In this document: in pieces, positions 47,515 to 55,179 of the stretch
How the letters are laid out: each line of letters starts with the position of its first letter
How positions within the stretch are numbered: position 1 is the stretch's first letter
Origin: Burkholderia pseudomultivorans
Lineage (GTDB): Bacteria > Pseudomonadota > Gammaproteobacteria > Burkholderiales > Burkholderiaceae
DNA length: 64,000 nt
Reading direction: 5' to 3'
Assembly (NCBI RefSeq): GCF_001718415.1
Contig: NZ_CP013378.1
Span: 2,604,001-2,668,000, forward strand
Notes under the pieces: generated by a model
What the model saw: the letters and a program-made list of their open reading frames with translations, nothing else
Told to the model about the DNA's origin: nothing
Database searches by the model: none
Translations under genes and position numbers: made by a program

Positions 47515-49514
47515 GACAGCCCCTCTCCTTGCAGGATGGCATGAAGCGGCAGCGCCACGGTGATCGTGAATCCCGTGTCCGGCCGGTTGTCTATCGTCAC
47601 CGTACCCTCGAGCATGTGGGCGCGCTCGCGGATACCGATCAGGCCGAACGACGGGCGGTCCTGTACGTTGCCGGCGTGCTCGGGCGCGCCGTGACCGTCG
47701 TCCGCTATGCGCAGCATGCAATATCCGTCTTCCACTTTCAATGCCAGCGTCACGTTCGTGGCGTCCGAGTGTCGCGCGACGTTGGTCAGCGCCTCCTGCA
47801 CGATGCGGAACAGCGTGGTCGCGCCGGTGCCGGTGAACGCAGTATCGACGGGCGGCAGCTCGCGATCGACCGTAATCCGGTAGCGGCGCGCGAAATCGCT
47901 TGCAAGCCATTCGATCGCCGGAACGAGGCCCAGATCGTCGAGCATCACCGGTCGCAGATCGGCCGCGATGCGCCGCACCGACGCAACGGTCGAATCGATC
48001 AGGCGATGCATGCCGCCCAGTTGCTCGCGCACGCCGGAGTCGGGGCCGACGACGCCCGCGAGCGCCAGTTCGACGACCGAGAGGTCCATCTTGAGCGCGG
48101 TGAGTTGCTGGCCGAGGTCGTCGTGCAATTCGCGCGCGATGCGCGTTTTCTCTTCTTCCCGCACGTTCTGCAGGTTGGCGGACAGGTCGCGCAGTTCCTC
48201 GCGCGACTGTTTGAGCGCGTTCTCCGCACGAACCCGCTCGGTCACGTCGCGCAGCATCACCGTATACAGCTTGCCGGTGCTGTCGCGAATCTGCGAGATC
48301 GATGCCTCGATCGGAAATTCGGTGCCGTTGCCGCGCAAACCGAACAGCACGCGTTGCCGACCCATCTGGCGCTCCGACACGCCCGTCACGCCGAATTGCT
48401 CGACGTGTTGCGCGTGCGCGGTGCGGAAGCGCTCGGGGATGAAGCGGGACAGCGGCGCGCCGACCGCCTCCATCGCGGAGACGCCGAACACATGTTCGGC
48501 GGCCGGGTTGAAGATCACGATCGTCTGGTTTTCGTCGACGGTGATGATGGCCTCCATCGACGACCGGATGATGCCCATCATCCGCGCCTCGGTGGGTTGA
48601 CTGTCGCCAGTGGGTGTACCGGCGAGCCCTCGCTTCGCGACGACCTGCTGCACGAGCCCGGCCAGCGTCAGCGAGAGTACGGTGCCGGGCAGCAGGACGG
48701 CCATCATGACACCGGACGTGTCGGTGCGCGGCGCGCTGTAGCGTAGCGAGAGCGGCGTGCCGCCGAACGTTAGGGAATCGGTACGCAGGAGCATGTCGCG
48801 GGCGGCGGTGGAGTCGCCGGCGCCGAAGCCGCCGGAATACACCGGCGCGCCCGGATTGTCGGCCGTGATTTCCACGTGCAATCGATCGAGAACAGACGAA
48901 TCGATGAGGCGATCCGCATTCAGCGCGGCAAAAACGTACCCGGTGGCCGTTGTGTGCCGCGGCACGGACAGAACAACGTCTTCAGCGTTCGCATAAATCG
49001 GCAGGTACAGCGTCAGCTCCGTCCGAGCGATCGTCGCATCGGTGCTGTCCTGGATCGCATTCGCGGTGAGTGCGACCCTGCCGGTTTCCCCCGCGCGCTG
49101 CAGCGCCTGCAGGGTCGCCTGATTGTCCTCGGCCGCGCTCGGCTCTATTCTCCCGAGGCTGCGGACCGGCGACTGCAATCCGTCCAGATTCAGACTGGCG
49201 AGATAGCGGCGCCAAGCGGCCCCGGAAGGCGGTGCGGGCAAGTTCGACGCGAAGCCGCGCGCGCTGCGCAATACGGCAGCCGCGCCGAGGAGCGTGCGCT
49301 GAAGGTCGGCCGTCGCCAGTGTCGCGGTTTGCTCGAACCTCTCCCGGGCGGCTTTTCGTGCCTCGTTCTGCAGTATCCGGGAGGCCGCAAACGTTGCAGT
49401 CAGGCCAAGCGCTAGCGTCAGCAGCGCGGCCTTGGCTGCAAATCGCGCGGGCCGGATCCGGTGCGATGCCGGCCCAGCCCTGAAAGGGGGCGAATTCGTT
49501 GTCATGCCGTTCAT
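47511..49514 (-). CDS. CHASE-PAS sensor histidine kinase (NarX/DegS-type HisKA_3)
   Basis: 667 residues. The first membrane helix is at about residues 27-45, then a periplasmic CHASE sensor domain ('LASLNLDGLQSPVRSLGRIEPSAAED', 'LTLYLPIYANAEDVVLSVPRHTTATGYVFAALNADRLID') and a second helix ('MMAVLLPGTVLSLTLAGLVQQVV'). A PAS domain follows ('IIRSSMEAIITVDENQTIVIFNPAAEHVFGVSAMEAVG'), then a coiled coil, HisKA_3 with the phospho-His in 'EEEKTRIARELHDDLGQQLTALKMD', and HATPase ('RIVQEALTNVARHSDATNVTLAL', 'IADDGHG', 'FGLIGIRERAHMLEG'). No haem ligand or GAF domain is seen, so the signal may be a periplasmic small molecule and not O2 itself. The start at 49505 is possible. Confidence 0.93.
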   Translation of the reverse strand: MNGMTTNSPPFRAGPASHRIRPARFAAKAALLTLALGLTATFAASRILQNEARKAARERFEQTATLATADLQRTLLGAAAVLRSARGFASNLPAPPSGAAWRRYLASLNLDGLQSPVRSLGRIEPSAAEDNQATLQALQRAGETGRVALTANAIQDSTDATIARTELTLYLPIYANAEDVVLSVPRHTTATGYVFAALNADRLIDSSVLDRLHVEITADNPGAPVYSGGFGAGDSTAARDMLLRTDSLTFGGTPLSLRYSAPRTDTSGVMMAVLLPGTVLSLTLAGLVQQVVAKRGLAGTPTGDSQPTEARMMGIIRSSMEAIITVDENQTIVIFNPAAEHVFGVSAMEAVGAPLSRFIPERFRTAHAQHVEQFGVTGVSERQMGRQRVLFGLRGNGTEFPIEASISQIRDSTGKLYTVMLRDVTERVRAENALKQSREELRDLSANLQNVREEEKTRIARELHDDLGQQLTALKMDLSVVELALAGVVGPDSGVREQLGGMHRLIDSTVASVRRIAADLRPVMLDDLGLVPAIEWLASDFARRYRITVDRELPPVDTAFTGTGATTLFRIVQEALTNVARHSDATNVTLALKVEDGYCMLRIADDGHGAPEHAGNVQDRPSFGLIGIRERAHMLEGTVTIDNRPDTGFTITVALPLHAILQGEGLS

Positions 49515-49667
49515 CCTGACGAATTTCGTCGGTGGCTGGCTGGCGGCAGGCCGGACGCGAGGCACGAACAGCGGGGCGGGCCGCAACTGCGATATCGCGC
49601 CGAATTGTGCGCGGTTTACCGACGTTCGCCAATCGGGACCGACGCGTACGGGCGGTGCCGTGCGTGC

Positions 49668-49681
49668 TTGACCCGTATCAA
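49668..49681. promoter_or_regulatory. FNR/ANR box (perfect)
   Basis: TTGAC-CCGT-ATCAA, 71 bases before the universal stress protein at 49753 and 153 bases from the kinase start on the other strand. Confidence 0.82.
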
Positions 49682-49752
49682 CGGAAAGGCGCCCGCCGGG
49701 ATCAGACTGGTTTCACGAACCGGTCGAGCCCGAACGAAAGCAGGGAGGCACC

Positions 49753-50223
49753 ATGTACCATAAGATCTTTGCGGCACTTGACGGCAGCCGCAGTGCGCGG
49801 CTCGCGCTCGACGAGGCGATTGCGCTCGCGCGCGAGTCGGGCAGCCTGGTCATCGCCATGTGCGTGGTATCGGATGCGCCGCCGCCGGCCGACGTCGACA
49901 GCGGTTATATCGACCAGCGCGACCGGGCCGGGCTGGACGCGGACAAGGCCGCGATCGCGGTCTCGGACGCAGAAAACGCGTTCCAGCTGTCGGGCGTACG
50001 CGGCATCGCGCAAATGATCGACGCCTGTGGGGAGGACATATCTGACGTGCTAGCGCGAGCCGCGGCCGAATGCGATGCGGATCTGATCGTGATTGGCACG
50101 CACGGCAGGCGCGGCGTGCACCGCGCGTTGCTCGGCAGCGTTGCCGAATCGCTTGTGCGCATCGCGGACCGGCCGGTGCTGGTCGTGCGGGAAGGGCCAG
50201 GCGCGTGCGCCGGCGTGCTGTGA
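49753..50223 (+). CDS. Universal stress protein (single domain)
   Basis: 156 residues. N-terminal 'KIFAALDGSRSARLALDEAIALA' and the ATP-binding motif 'VIGTHGRRGVHRALLGSVAESLVRIADRPVLVVREG'. A charged insertion 'DAPPPADVDSGYIDQRDRAGLDADK' sits between strands 2 and 3. It is the only gene of its unit and carries an FNR box 71 bases upstream. It ends convergently with the next Usp gene. Confidence 0.95.
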   Translation: MYHKIFAALDGSRSARLALDEAIALARESGSLVIAMCVVSDAPPPADVDSGYIDQRDRAGLDADKAAIAVSDAENAFQLSGVRGIAQMIDACGEDISDVLARAAAECDADLIVIGTHGRRGVHRALLGSVAESLVRIADRPVLVVREGPGACAGVL

Positions 50224-50271
50224 CGGGCACGAGGGGCGGGCAGCCGCGGGCGGCGGCCCGTTTTCGGTTCG

Positions 50272-51105
50272 TCAATGAGACAGCAGGACTGGCACGGTCA
50301 TCGTCTCGAGGATCGTACGCGTCGCGCCGCCCAGCACGCGTTCATGCATCCGCGCATGGCTGTACAGGCCCATCACCAACAGATCCGAATGCAGGTCGGT
50401 CACCCGGTTCAGCAGCGTCGCGCCCACGCTGACTGACCGTTCGCGCGGCGTGGTCGAGAACGACGCGCGAACGCCGTGCCGTTCGAGATACGCGGCGACG
50501 TCGACCCCCGCCGGCGTCTTGTCCGGATCGGGTTGCCCGCGGGTGACTGTCTCGACGTTGACGAAGCGCGCGCGGGTGAGTAGCGGCAGCGCGTCGGCCA
50601 TCGCGCGGGCGGCTTCTCGGCCGCCGTCCCAACCGATCAACACGTTCTCACCGAGCGTTCGCACGTCGCCCGCATAGGGCACGACGAGTGCCGGACGTCC
50701 GCTGCCCATCACGACGTCCTCGATGAAATGGGGAGCTACGTAGGTCATGCGGTCGTCGGGGTTCTCCTGACCGAGCACCAGCAGATCTGCGTGGCGCGCA
50801 TGCAGGATCGCGGCCTCGGTCGCGTTGCCGGCCGGCGCCTGCCATTCGACGCTGCGTCCGGCGCGTTCGGCGGCGATCAGGAATTTTTCTTCCGCTTCCT
50901 TGCGTCGCTGGTCGCACAGACGCTCGTAGACTGCCAGCTTCAGCGGTTCGTTGGGTCGCCGTAACGGCTCGAACAGGTCTTGGCAGATCACGTAGAGGCC
51001 GATCAGATGGGCGTTCCAGCGTCCCGCGAGTTCGAGCGCGAGATCGACGCGCGTCGTACAGCGCTCGCTGTCATCGAGATGGACGAGCAGGGTCTTGTAG
51101 CTCAT
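50272..51105 (-). CDS. Tandem-domain universal stress protein
   Basis: 277 residues made of two Usp folds. The N-domain begins 'MSYKTLLVHLDDSERCTTRVDLALELAGRW'. The C-domain contains 'ENVLIGWDGGREAARAMADALPLL' and ends 'LLVMGLYSHARMHERVLGGATRTILETMTVPVLLSH', a degenerate ATP loop (GxYxH type). Tandem Usps often act as homologues of two-subunit dimers. Its ATG overlaps the stop codon of the upstream Usp (51102-51105), so the two genes form an operon. Confidence 0.93.
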   Translation of the reverse strand: MSYKTLLVHLDDSERCTTRVDLALELAGRWNAHLIGLYVICQDLFEPLRRPNEPLKLAVYERLCDQRRKEAEEKFLIAAERAGRSVEWQAPAGNATEAAILHARHADLLVLGQENPDDRMTYVAPHFIEDVVMGSGRPALVVPYAGDVRTLGENVLIGWDGGREAARAMADALPLLTRARFVNVETVTRGQPDPDKTPAGVDVAAYLERHGVRASFSTTPRERSVSVGATLLNRVTDLHSDLLVMGLYSHARMHERVLGGATRTILETMTVPVLLSH

Positions 51106-51605
51106 GACGGCTCCTTTTCGGTCGATGCCGCGGTGGACTCGGCAGACACCTTCCCCGCGCAGCGCGCCGGAATCATCAGGACCGGGCAGGTGGCCAGACG
51201 CAACACGCGTTCGGCCACGCTACCGAGGAAAATGCGCTGGATACCGCGCCGGCCGTGCGTGCCCATCATGATCAGGTCGGCATTGATCTCGCCGGCGAGA
51301 CCGACGATGCGTTGCGCGACGTCTTCACCCGCCGGCGCGACGTTGGAAATCTGCGGTGTGCCGGCCACATCGCGCGCCTTCATGCGCCTCGCCGCATCCT
51401 CGGTGATGCGCAGGCCTTCTTCGCGGAATGCGTCAATCAGAATCGATGGGTCGTATCCGTAGGTGTCGTAGGCCGGCACGAGGAAATCGACGACGTAGAC
51501 CGGGGTCAGCCTCGCACCCGTCTCCGACGCGAGGTTCAGCGCGGCGTCGAGCGCGCGGGACGACGTTTCGCTGCCGTCGAGCGCAACCAAAATGTTCGAG
51601 TACAT
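51102..51605 (-). CDS. Universal stress protein (single domain)
   Basis: 167 residues. 'NILVALDGSETSSRALDAALNLASETGARLTPVYVVDF' and the ATP-binding 'MMGTHGRRGIQRIFLGSVAERVLRLATCPVLMIP', then a short Ser/Ala/Glu-rich tail. AAGGGAAAGG precedes the ATG at 51605. A near-perfect FNR box lies 59 bases upstream, overlapping the end of ackA. It is the first gene of a two-Usp operon. Confidence 0.93.
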   Translation of the reverse strand: MYSNILVALDGSETSSRALDAALNLASETGARLTPVYVVDFLVPAYDTYGYDPSILIDAFREEGLRITEDAARRMKARDVAGTPQISNVAPAGEDVAQRIVGLAGEINADLIMMGTHGRRGIQRIFLGSVAERVLRLATCPVLMIPARCAGKVSAESTAASTEKEPS

Positions 51606-51664
51606 GACCTTTCCCTTCACCGGATGTTGATGCAATTATCATCGGCGCGTGCGCGTCGGTCGCG

Positions 51665-51678
51665 CTGATCTGGATCAA
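51665..51678. promoter_or_regulatory. FNR/ANR-like box (9/10)
   Basis: CTGAT-CTGG-ATCAA, overlapping the ackA stop codon and 59 bases before the minus-strand universal stress protein start at 51605. Confidence 0.6.
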
Positions 51679-52874
51679 GCGTCGCGGTTGTCGCGCAGCA
51701 CGCGCACCGCGGCGCGCGCCGCCACCCACGCTTCGTTGGTCGGCTCGACGACCACCGTAACCGCGCTCGACGTGGACGACACGACATGCGCATGCTCGGC
51801 ATTTGCGCGCGCGTCGAGCGCGATGCCGAGCCAGCGGAGCGCCGCGCAGATCTGCTCGCGCAATGGTGCCGAGTGTTCGCCGATGCCGGCCGTGAAGACC
51901 AGCATGTCGAGGCCGCCGAGCAGCGCGGTCAGTGCGCCCGTCTCGCGCACGATGCGATGAACGTACAGCGCCAGCGCGTCGCGTGCCGGCTCGTCTCCGG
52001 CCGCCTCGCATGCGAGCAGCACGCGCGGATCGCCGGATGCCCCCGACAGGCCCTTGAGCCCCGACTCGTGATACAGCATGTGTCCCAGTGCGTCGCCGGA
52101 CAGCCTGCCGGCCTCGAGCAGGTGCAGGACGACGCCGGGGTCGAGCGTCCCGCAGCGGGTGCTCATCATCAATCCATCGAGCGCGGAGAAGCCCATGGTC
52201 GTCGCGACGCTGCGGCCGTCGCGCAGCGCGCACAGGCTCGCGCCGCTGCCGAGATGGGCGGCGATCACGCGGCCATGCGCACGCGCGCCGAACGATTCGG
52301 CGAGCGCGACGGACAGGTATTCGTACGACAGACCATGGAACCCGTAGCGGCGCACGCCTTGGTCGAACCACGCGCGCGGCAATGGCAACAGCTGCTCGAC
52401 GCGCGGCAGCGTGCGATGAAACGCCGTGTCGAACACGGCAATCTGCGGGACGTCCGGAAACGCGTCGCGCAGCGCGTCGATCGCATCCAGGCTGTGCGGC
52501 TGATGCAACGGCGCCAGCGGCGTCAGCGTGCGCAGCGCGGCCAGCACGTCGTCGTCGACGACCACCGGCTCCCCGTATCGCGCGCCGCCGTGCACGACGC
52601 GGTGCGCGATCGCGCCCAGCGTCACGTGCGGCAGCTTCACGCGGATCCACATCGCGATCTGCGCGAGCACGGCGCGGTAGGGATCGCCGTTGACGAGCGG
52701 CAGCGAACCCTCCGGATCGGCGTCGAAGCGGATCGACACGCCGTTGCCGGCCGCGACCGCCTCGCCGTCGTGCAACGGCCGCCGGGCTGGATCGCCGTGC
52801 GGCGGATACGCGAAGATCGAGAACTTGACGCTCGACGAACCGGCGTTGACGACGAGCAATGCGAGCGTACGCAT
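51675..52874 (-). CDS. ackA: Acetate kinase
   Basis: Transfers phosphate from acetyl phosphate to ADP, giving acetate and ATP (EC 2.7.2.1). 399 residues, full length. Motifs are 'LLVVNAGSSSVKFSIF' (first signature), 'AHRVVHGGARYGEPV', 'LAPLHQPHSLDAI', 'FDTAFHRTLP', 'YGFHGLSYEYLS', 'VIAAHLGSGASLCALRDGRSVATTMGFSALDGLMMSTRCG' (second signature) and 'VFTAGIGEHSAPLREQIC'. With the phosphotransacetylase at 56996 it makes one ATP per acetyl-CoA without respiration. It lies 8 bases downstream of a tandem Usp gene on the same strand, so it is probably expressed from the promoter at 53790. Confidence 0.96.
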   Translation of the reverse strand: MRTLALLVVNAGSSSVKFSIFAYPPHGDPARRPLHDGEAVAAGNGVSIRFDADPEGSLPLVNGDPYRAVLAQIAMWIRVKLPHVTLGAIAHRVVHGGARYGEPVVVDDDVLAALRTLTPLAPLHQPHSLDAIDALRDAFPDVPQIAVFDTAFHRTLPRVEQLLPLPRAWFDQGVRRYGFHGLSYEYLSVALAESFGARAHGRVIAAHLGSGASLCALRDGRSVATTMGFSALDGLMMSTRCGTLDPGVVLHLLEAGRLSGDALGHMLYHESGLKGLSGASGDPRVLLACEAAGDEPARDALALYVHRIVRETGALTALLGGLDMLVFTAGIGEHSAPLREQICAALRWLGIALDARANAEHAHVVSSTSSAVTVVVEPTNEAWVAARAAVRVLRDNRDA

Positions 52875-52882
52875 CGGCCGGC

Positions 52883-53722
52883 TCAGTGCGACATCAGCAC
52901 CGGCAGCGTCATCGACGCCAGCACCGTGCGCGTGGCGCCGCCCATCACCAGTTCACGCCAGCGCGAATGCCCGTAGGCGCCCATCACGAGCAGGTCGGAG
53001 CCGGTTTCGTAGGCGCGCGACAGCAGCGTGTCGCCGACCGCCGAGCCGGCGCCCGCGTCGATATCGAGCACGTTCACGTCGCGTGCGTGGCGCGCCAGCA
53101 TCAGCGCGGCATCGGCGGCCGGAATGCGCGTGGCGGCCGCTTCCGAATCGCCGTCGATCACGGCGGCGATCGTCGTGCGCCTCGCGTGTTCGAGAAAGGG
53201 AATCGCATCGTGCGCGGCGCGGGCCGCTTCCCGGCTGCCGTCCCACGCGACGAACACGCGTTCGCCGATCGACGGGAACTCGCCGGTGTACGGCATGAAC
53301 AACACCGGCCGACCGGCGGACAGCACGAGGTTTTCCGGAAACTGGTCGTCGATGAAGGTCTCGGGATCGTTCGAATCGTTCTGGCCCGCGATCACGAGAT
53401 CGGCCAGGCGTGCGGCGCGCGGCACGGCCAGGTTCGCGCGATCGTCGGCGCGTACCCATGCGGCCGCCACTTTCGCGCGGGCCGTCTCCGCATGGAACAG
53501 GCGCTCCAGCGCGGCGCGCCGTTCGTCGCGCTGTTCGCGGTGCTCGCGGAAGTAATCGGCAGAGCCGGCCATCACGTAGAACGAATTCGGTTCCGGTGTG
53601 TAGACCGCATACAGACCGGTCAGGTGCGCATCGAAGCGCCGGGCGAGATGCAACGCGAATTCGAGCCGCGAATGCGCGCGGGCGCTCGAATCGAGGTGCA
53701 CGACTATGCTCTTGTAGCTCAT
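52883..53722 (-). CDS. Tandem-domain universal stress protein
   Basis: 279 residues, two Usp folds. 'MSYKSIVVHLDSSARAHSRLEFALHLARRFDAHLTGLYAVY' begins the first; 'ERVFVAWDGSREAARAAHDAIPFL' and 'LLVMGAYGHSRWRELVMGGATRTVLASMTLPVLMSH' the second. It is closely related to the 50272 protein. It leads an operon with ackA (8-base gap) and diverges from the phasin gene across a perfect FNR box. Confidence 0.93.
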   Translation of the reverse strand: MSYKSIVVHLDSSARAHSRLEFALHLARRFDAHLTGLYAVYTPEPNSFYVMAGSADYFREHREQRDERRAALERLFHAETARAKVAAAWVRADDRANLAVPRAARLADLVIAGQNDSNDPETFIDDQFPENLVLSAGRPVLFMPYTGEFPSIGERVFVAWDGSREAARAAHDAIPFLEHARRTTIAAVIDGDSEAAATRIPAADAALMLARHARDVNVLDIDAGAGSAVGDTLLSRAYETGSDLLVMGAYGHSRWRELVMGGATRTVLASMTLPVLMSH

Positions 53723-53789
53723 CGGAATCGCTCCATCGACGGGGTAGCCGCCAGTGCAATCCAGTCTACGGAGCAGGGTTTTCGCGCAC

Positions 53790-53803
53790 TTGACTCAGAT
53801 CAA
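53790..53803. promoter_or_regulatory. FNR/ANR box (perfect), divergent
   Basis: TTGAC-TCAG-ATCAA, 67 bases from the Usp-ackA operon start (53722, minus) and 109 bases from the phasin-phaB-phaC-pta-adh operon start (53913, plus). It could switch on both arms of acetyl-CoA disposal. Confidence 0.85.
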
Positions 53804-53912
53804 CGGCTCCCTTGCGCGATGCCCGCACAGTGAAGCGGTCGCGATGCCGATCCCGGGCAGGCGGCGCGAGGCGGGATGCAAACCCATTGACCGGATCGAA
53901 AGAGGAAAGCCG

Positions 53913-54443
53913 ATGAGTACGTACGCTTTGACGACACCGAACGACGTTTGCCGCGCGGGCTGCGATCTCGCGCTGCGCATGGTCGCGCTGAACCGCGACT
54001 GGCAGCATGAGTGGCATGCGCTGGCAGGGCGGCGCATCGAACGCGACCGCGACGCCGTTCGCCGGCTGCAGCAGGCGCTTGCGGACACGAACGAGTGGAC
54101 GGCCTTCGGCGAGGCGGGCCGGCAGGTGATGCGTGACTACGCGGTCGCGAGCGTCGCGCTCTGGCAGGACGCCACTGAGCTGTGCATGCGCTCGCAATTC
54201 GAGAGCGCCAGCGCATGGCGCACCTGGGCGCGCGAATACGGCGCGGGCGCGCTGTCGCGCTATCAGACCGACTGGTTGCCCGATCTGGAACGACTGGCTG
54301 TGGTCAACGAAGCCAGCATGCCGTGGGCAGACTGGATGACGGCGCTGGAGCGCGGAATCGAGGACGCGAACGACGGGGCGCCGCTTGCCGTGCGCCGCCT
54401 GAACGGCACGGCCGGCGCACCGGAGAACGACCATGTGCGCTGA
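53913..54443 (+). CDS. Phasin-like PHA granule protein
   Basis: 176 residues, almost entirely amphipathic helix. It starts 'MSTYALTTPNDVCRAGCDLA', with 'LALRMVALNRDWQHEWHALAGRRIERDRDAVRRLQQALADTNEWTAFGEAGRQVMRDYAVASVALWQDA'. No membrane segment is present. This is the phasin_2-like pattern, and the gene leads the phaB-phaC operon. Phasins coat PHA granules and set their size. AGAGGAAAG precedes the ATG. Its end overlaps the phaB start by 11 bases. Confidence 0.8.
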   Translation: MSTYALTTPNDVCRAGCDLALRMVALNRDWQHEWHALAGRRIERDRDAVRRLQQALADTNEWTAFGEAGRQVMRDYAVASVALWQDATELCMRSQFESASAWRTWAREYGAGALSRYQTDWLPDLERLAVVNEASMPWADWMTALERGIEDANDGAPLAVRRLNGTAGAPENDHVR

Positions 54444-55179
54444 TCGCGTCGCGTTCGTCACGGGCGGAATGGGCGGCCTGGGCGCCGCGATCGGCCGGCG
54501 CCTGCACGATGCCGGCATGACGGTGGCGGTGTCGCATACGGAAGGCAACGACCACGTCGCGACGTGGCTCACGCACGAACGCGAGGCGGGCAGGACGTTC
54601 CACGCGTTCGAGGTCGACGTCGCCGACTACGATTCGTGCCAGCATTGCGCGTCGCGCTTGCTGGCCGAGTTCGGCCGTGTCGACGTGCTCGTCAACAATG
54701 CCGGGATCACGCACGATGCCACCTTCGTGAAGATGACCAAGAGCATGTGGGACGCGGTGCTGCGCACCAACCTCGACGGCATCTTCAACATGACGAAGCC
54801 GGTCGTGCCGGGGATGATCGAGGCCGGCTTCGGGCGGATCGTGAACATCGGCTCGGTGAACGGTTCGCGCGGCGCATACGGGCAGGCGAATTACGCGGCC
54901 GCGAAGGCAGGCATCCATGGCTTCACGAAGGCGCTGGCGCTCGAACTCGCGCGCCACGGCATCACGGTCAATACGGTGGCGCCCGGCTACCTGGCGACCG
55001 CGATGCTCGAGACGGTGCCGAAGGACGTGCTCGACACGAAGATCCTGCCGCAGATTCCGGTCGGCCGCCTGGGCAATCCCGGCGAGATCGCCGAACTCGT
55101 CGCGTTCCTCTGTTCCGACGCGGGAGCGTTCGCGACCGGCGCGGAATTCGACGTGAACGGCGGCATGCACATGCGATGA
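54433..55179 (+). CDS. phaB: Acetoacetyl-CoA reductase
   Basis: NADPH-dependent short-chain dehydrogenase of 248 residues that makes (R)-3-hydroxybutyryl-CoA for PHA (EC 1.1.1.36). Cofactor motif 'VTGGMGGLGAAIGRRL', 'NNAGITHDATFVKMTKSMWDAVLRTNLDGIFNMTK', catalytic Ser in 'NIGSVNGSRGAYGQANYAAAKAGIHGFTKALALE' and Y-x-x-x-K. Genes overlap on both sides (phasin before, phaC after by ATGA), so expression is tightly coupled. It consumes reducing equivalents, useful when respiration stops. Confidence 0.95.
   Translation: MCADRVAFVTGGMGGLGAAIGRRLHDAGMTVAVSHTEGNDHVATWLTHEREAGRTFHAFEVDVADYDSCQHCASRLLAEFGRVDVLVNNAGITHDATFVKMTKSMWDAVLRTNLDGIFNMTKPVVPGMIEAGFGRIVNIGSVNGSRGAYGQANYAAAKAGIHGFTKALALELARHGITVNTVAPGYLATAMLETVPKDVLDTKILPQIPVGRLGNPGEIAELVAFLCSDAGAFATGAEFDVNGGMHMR

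Noticed and set aside
53887..53900. TTGAC-CGGA-TCGAA just before the phasin start
   Set aside because: The second half-site does not match and it lies 13 bases from the start codon, too close for a promoter operator.
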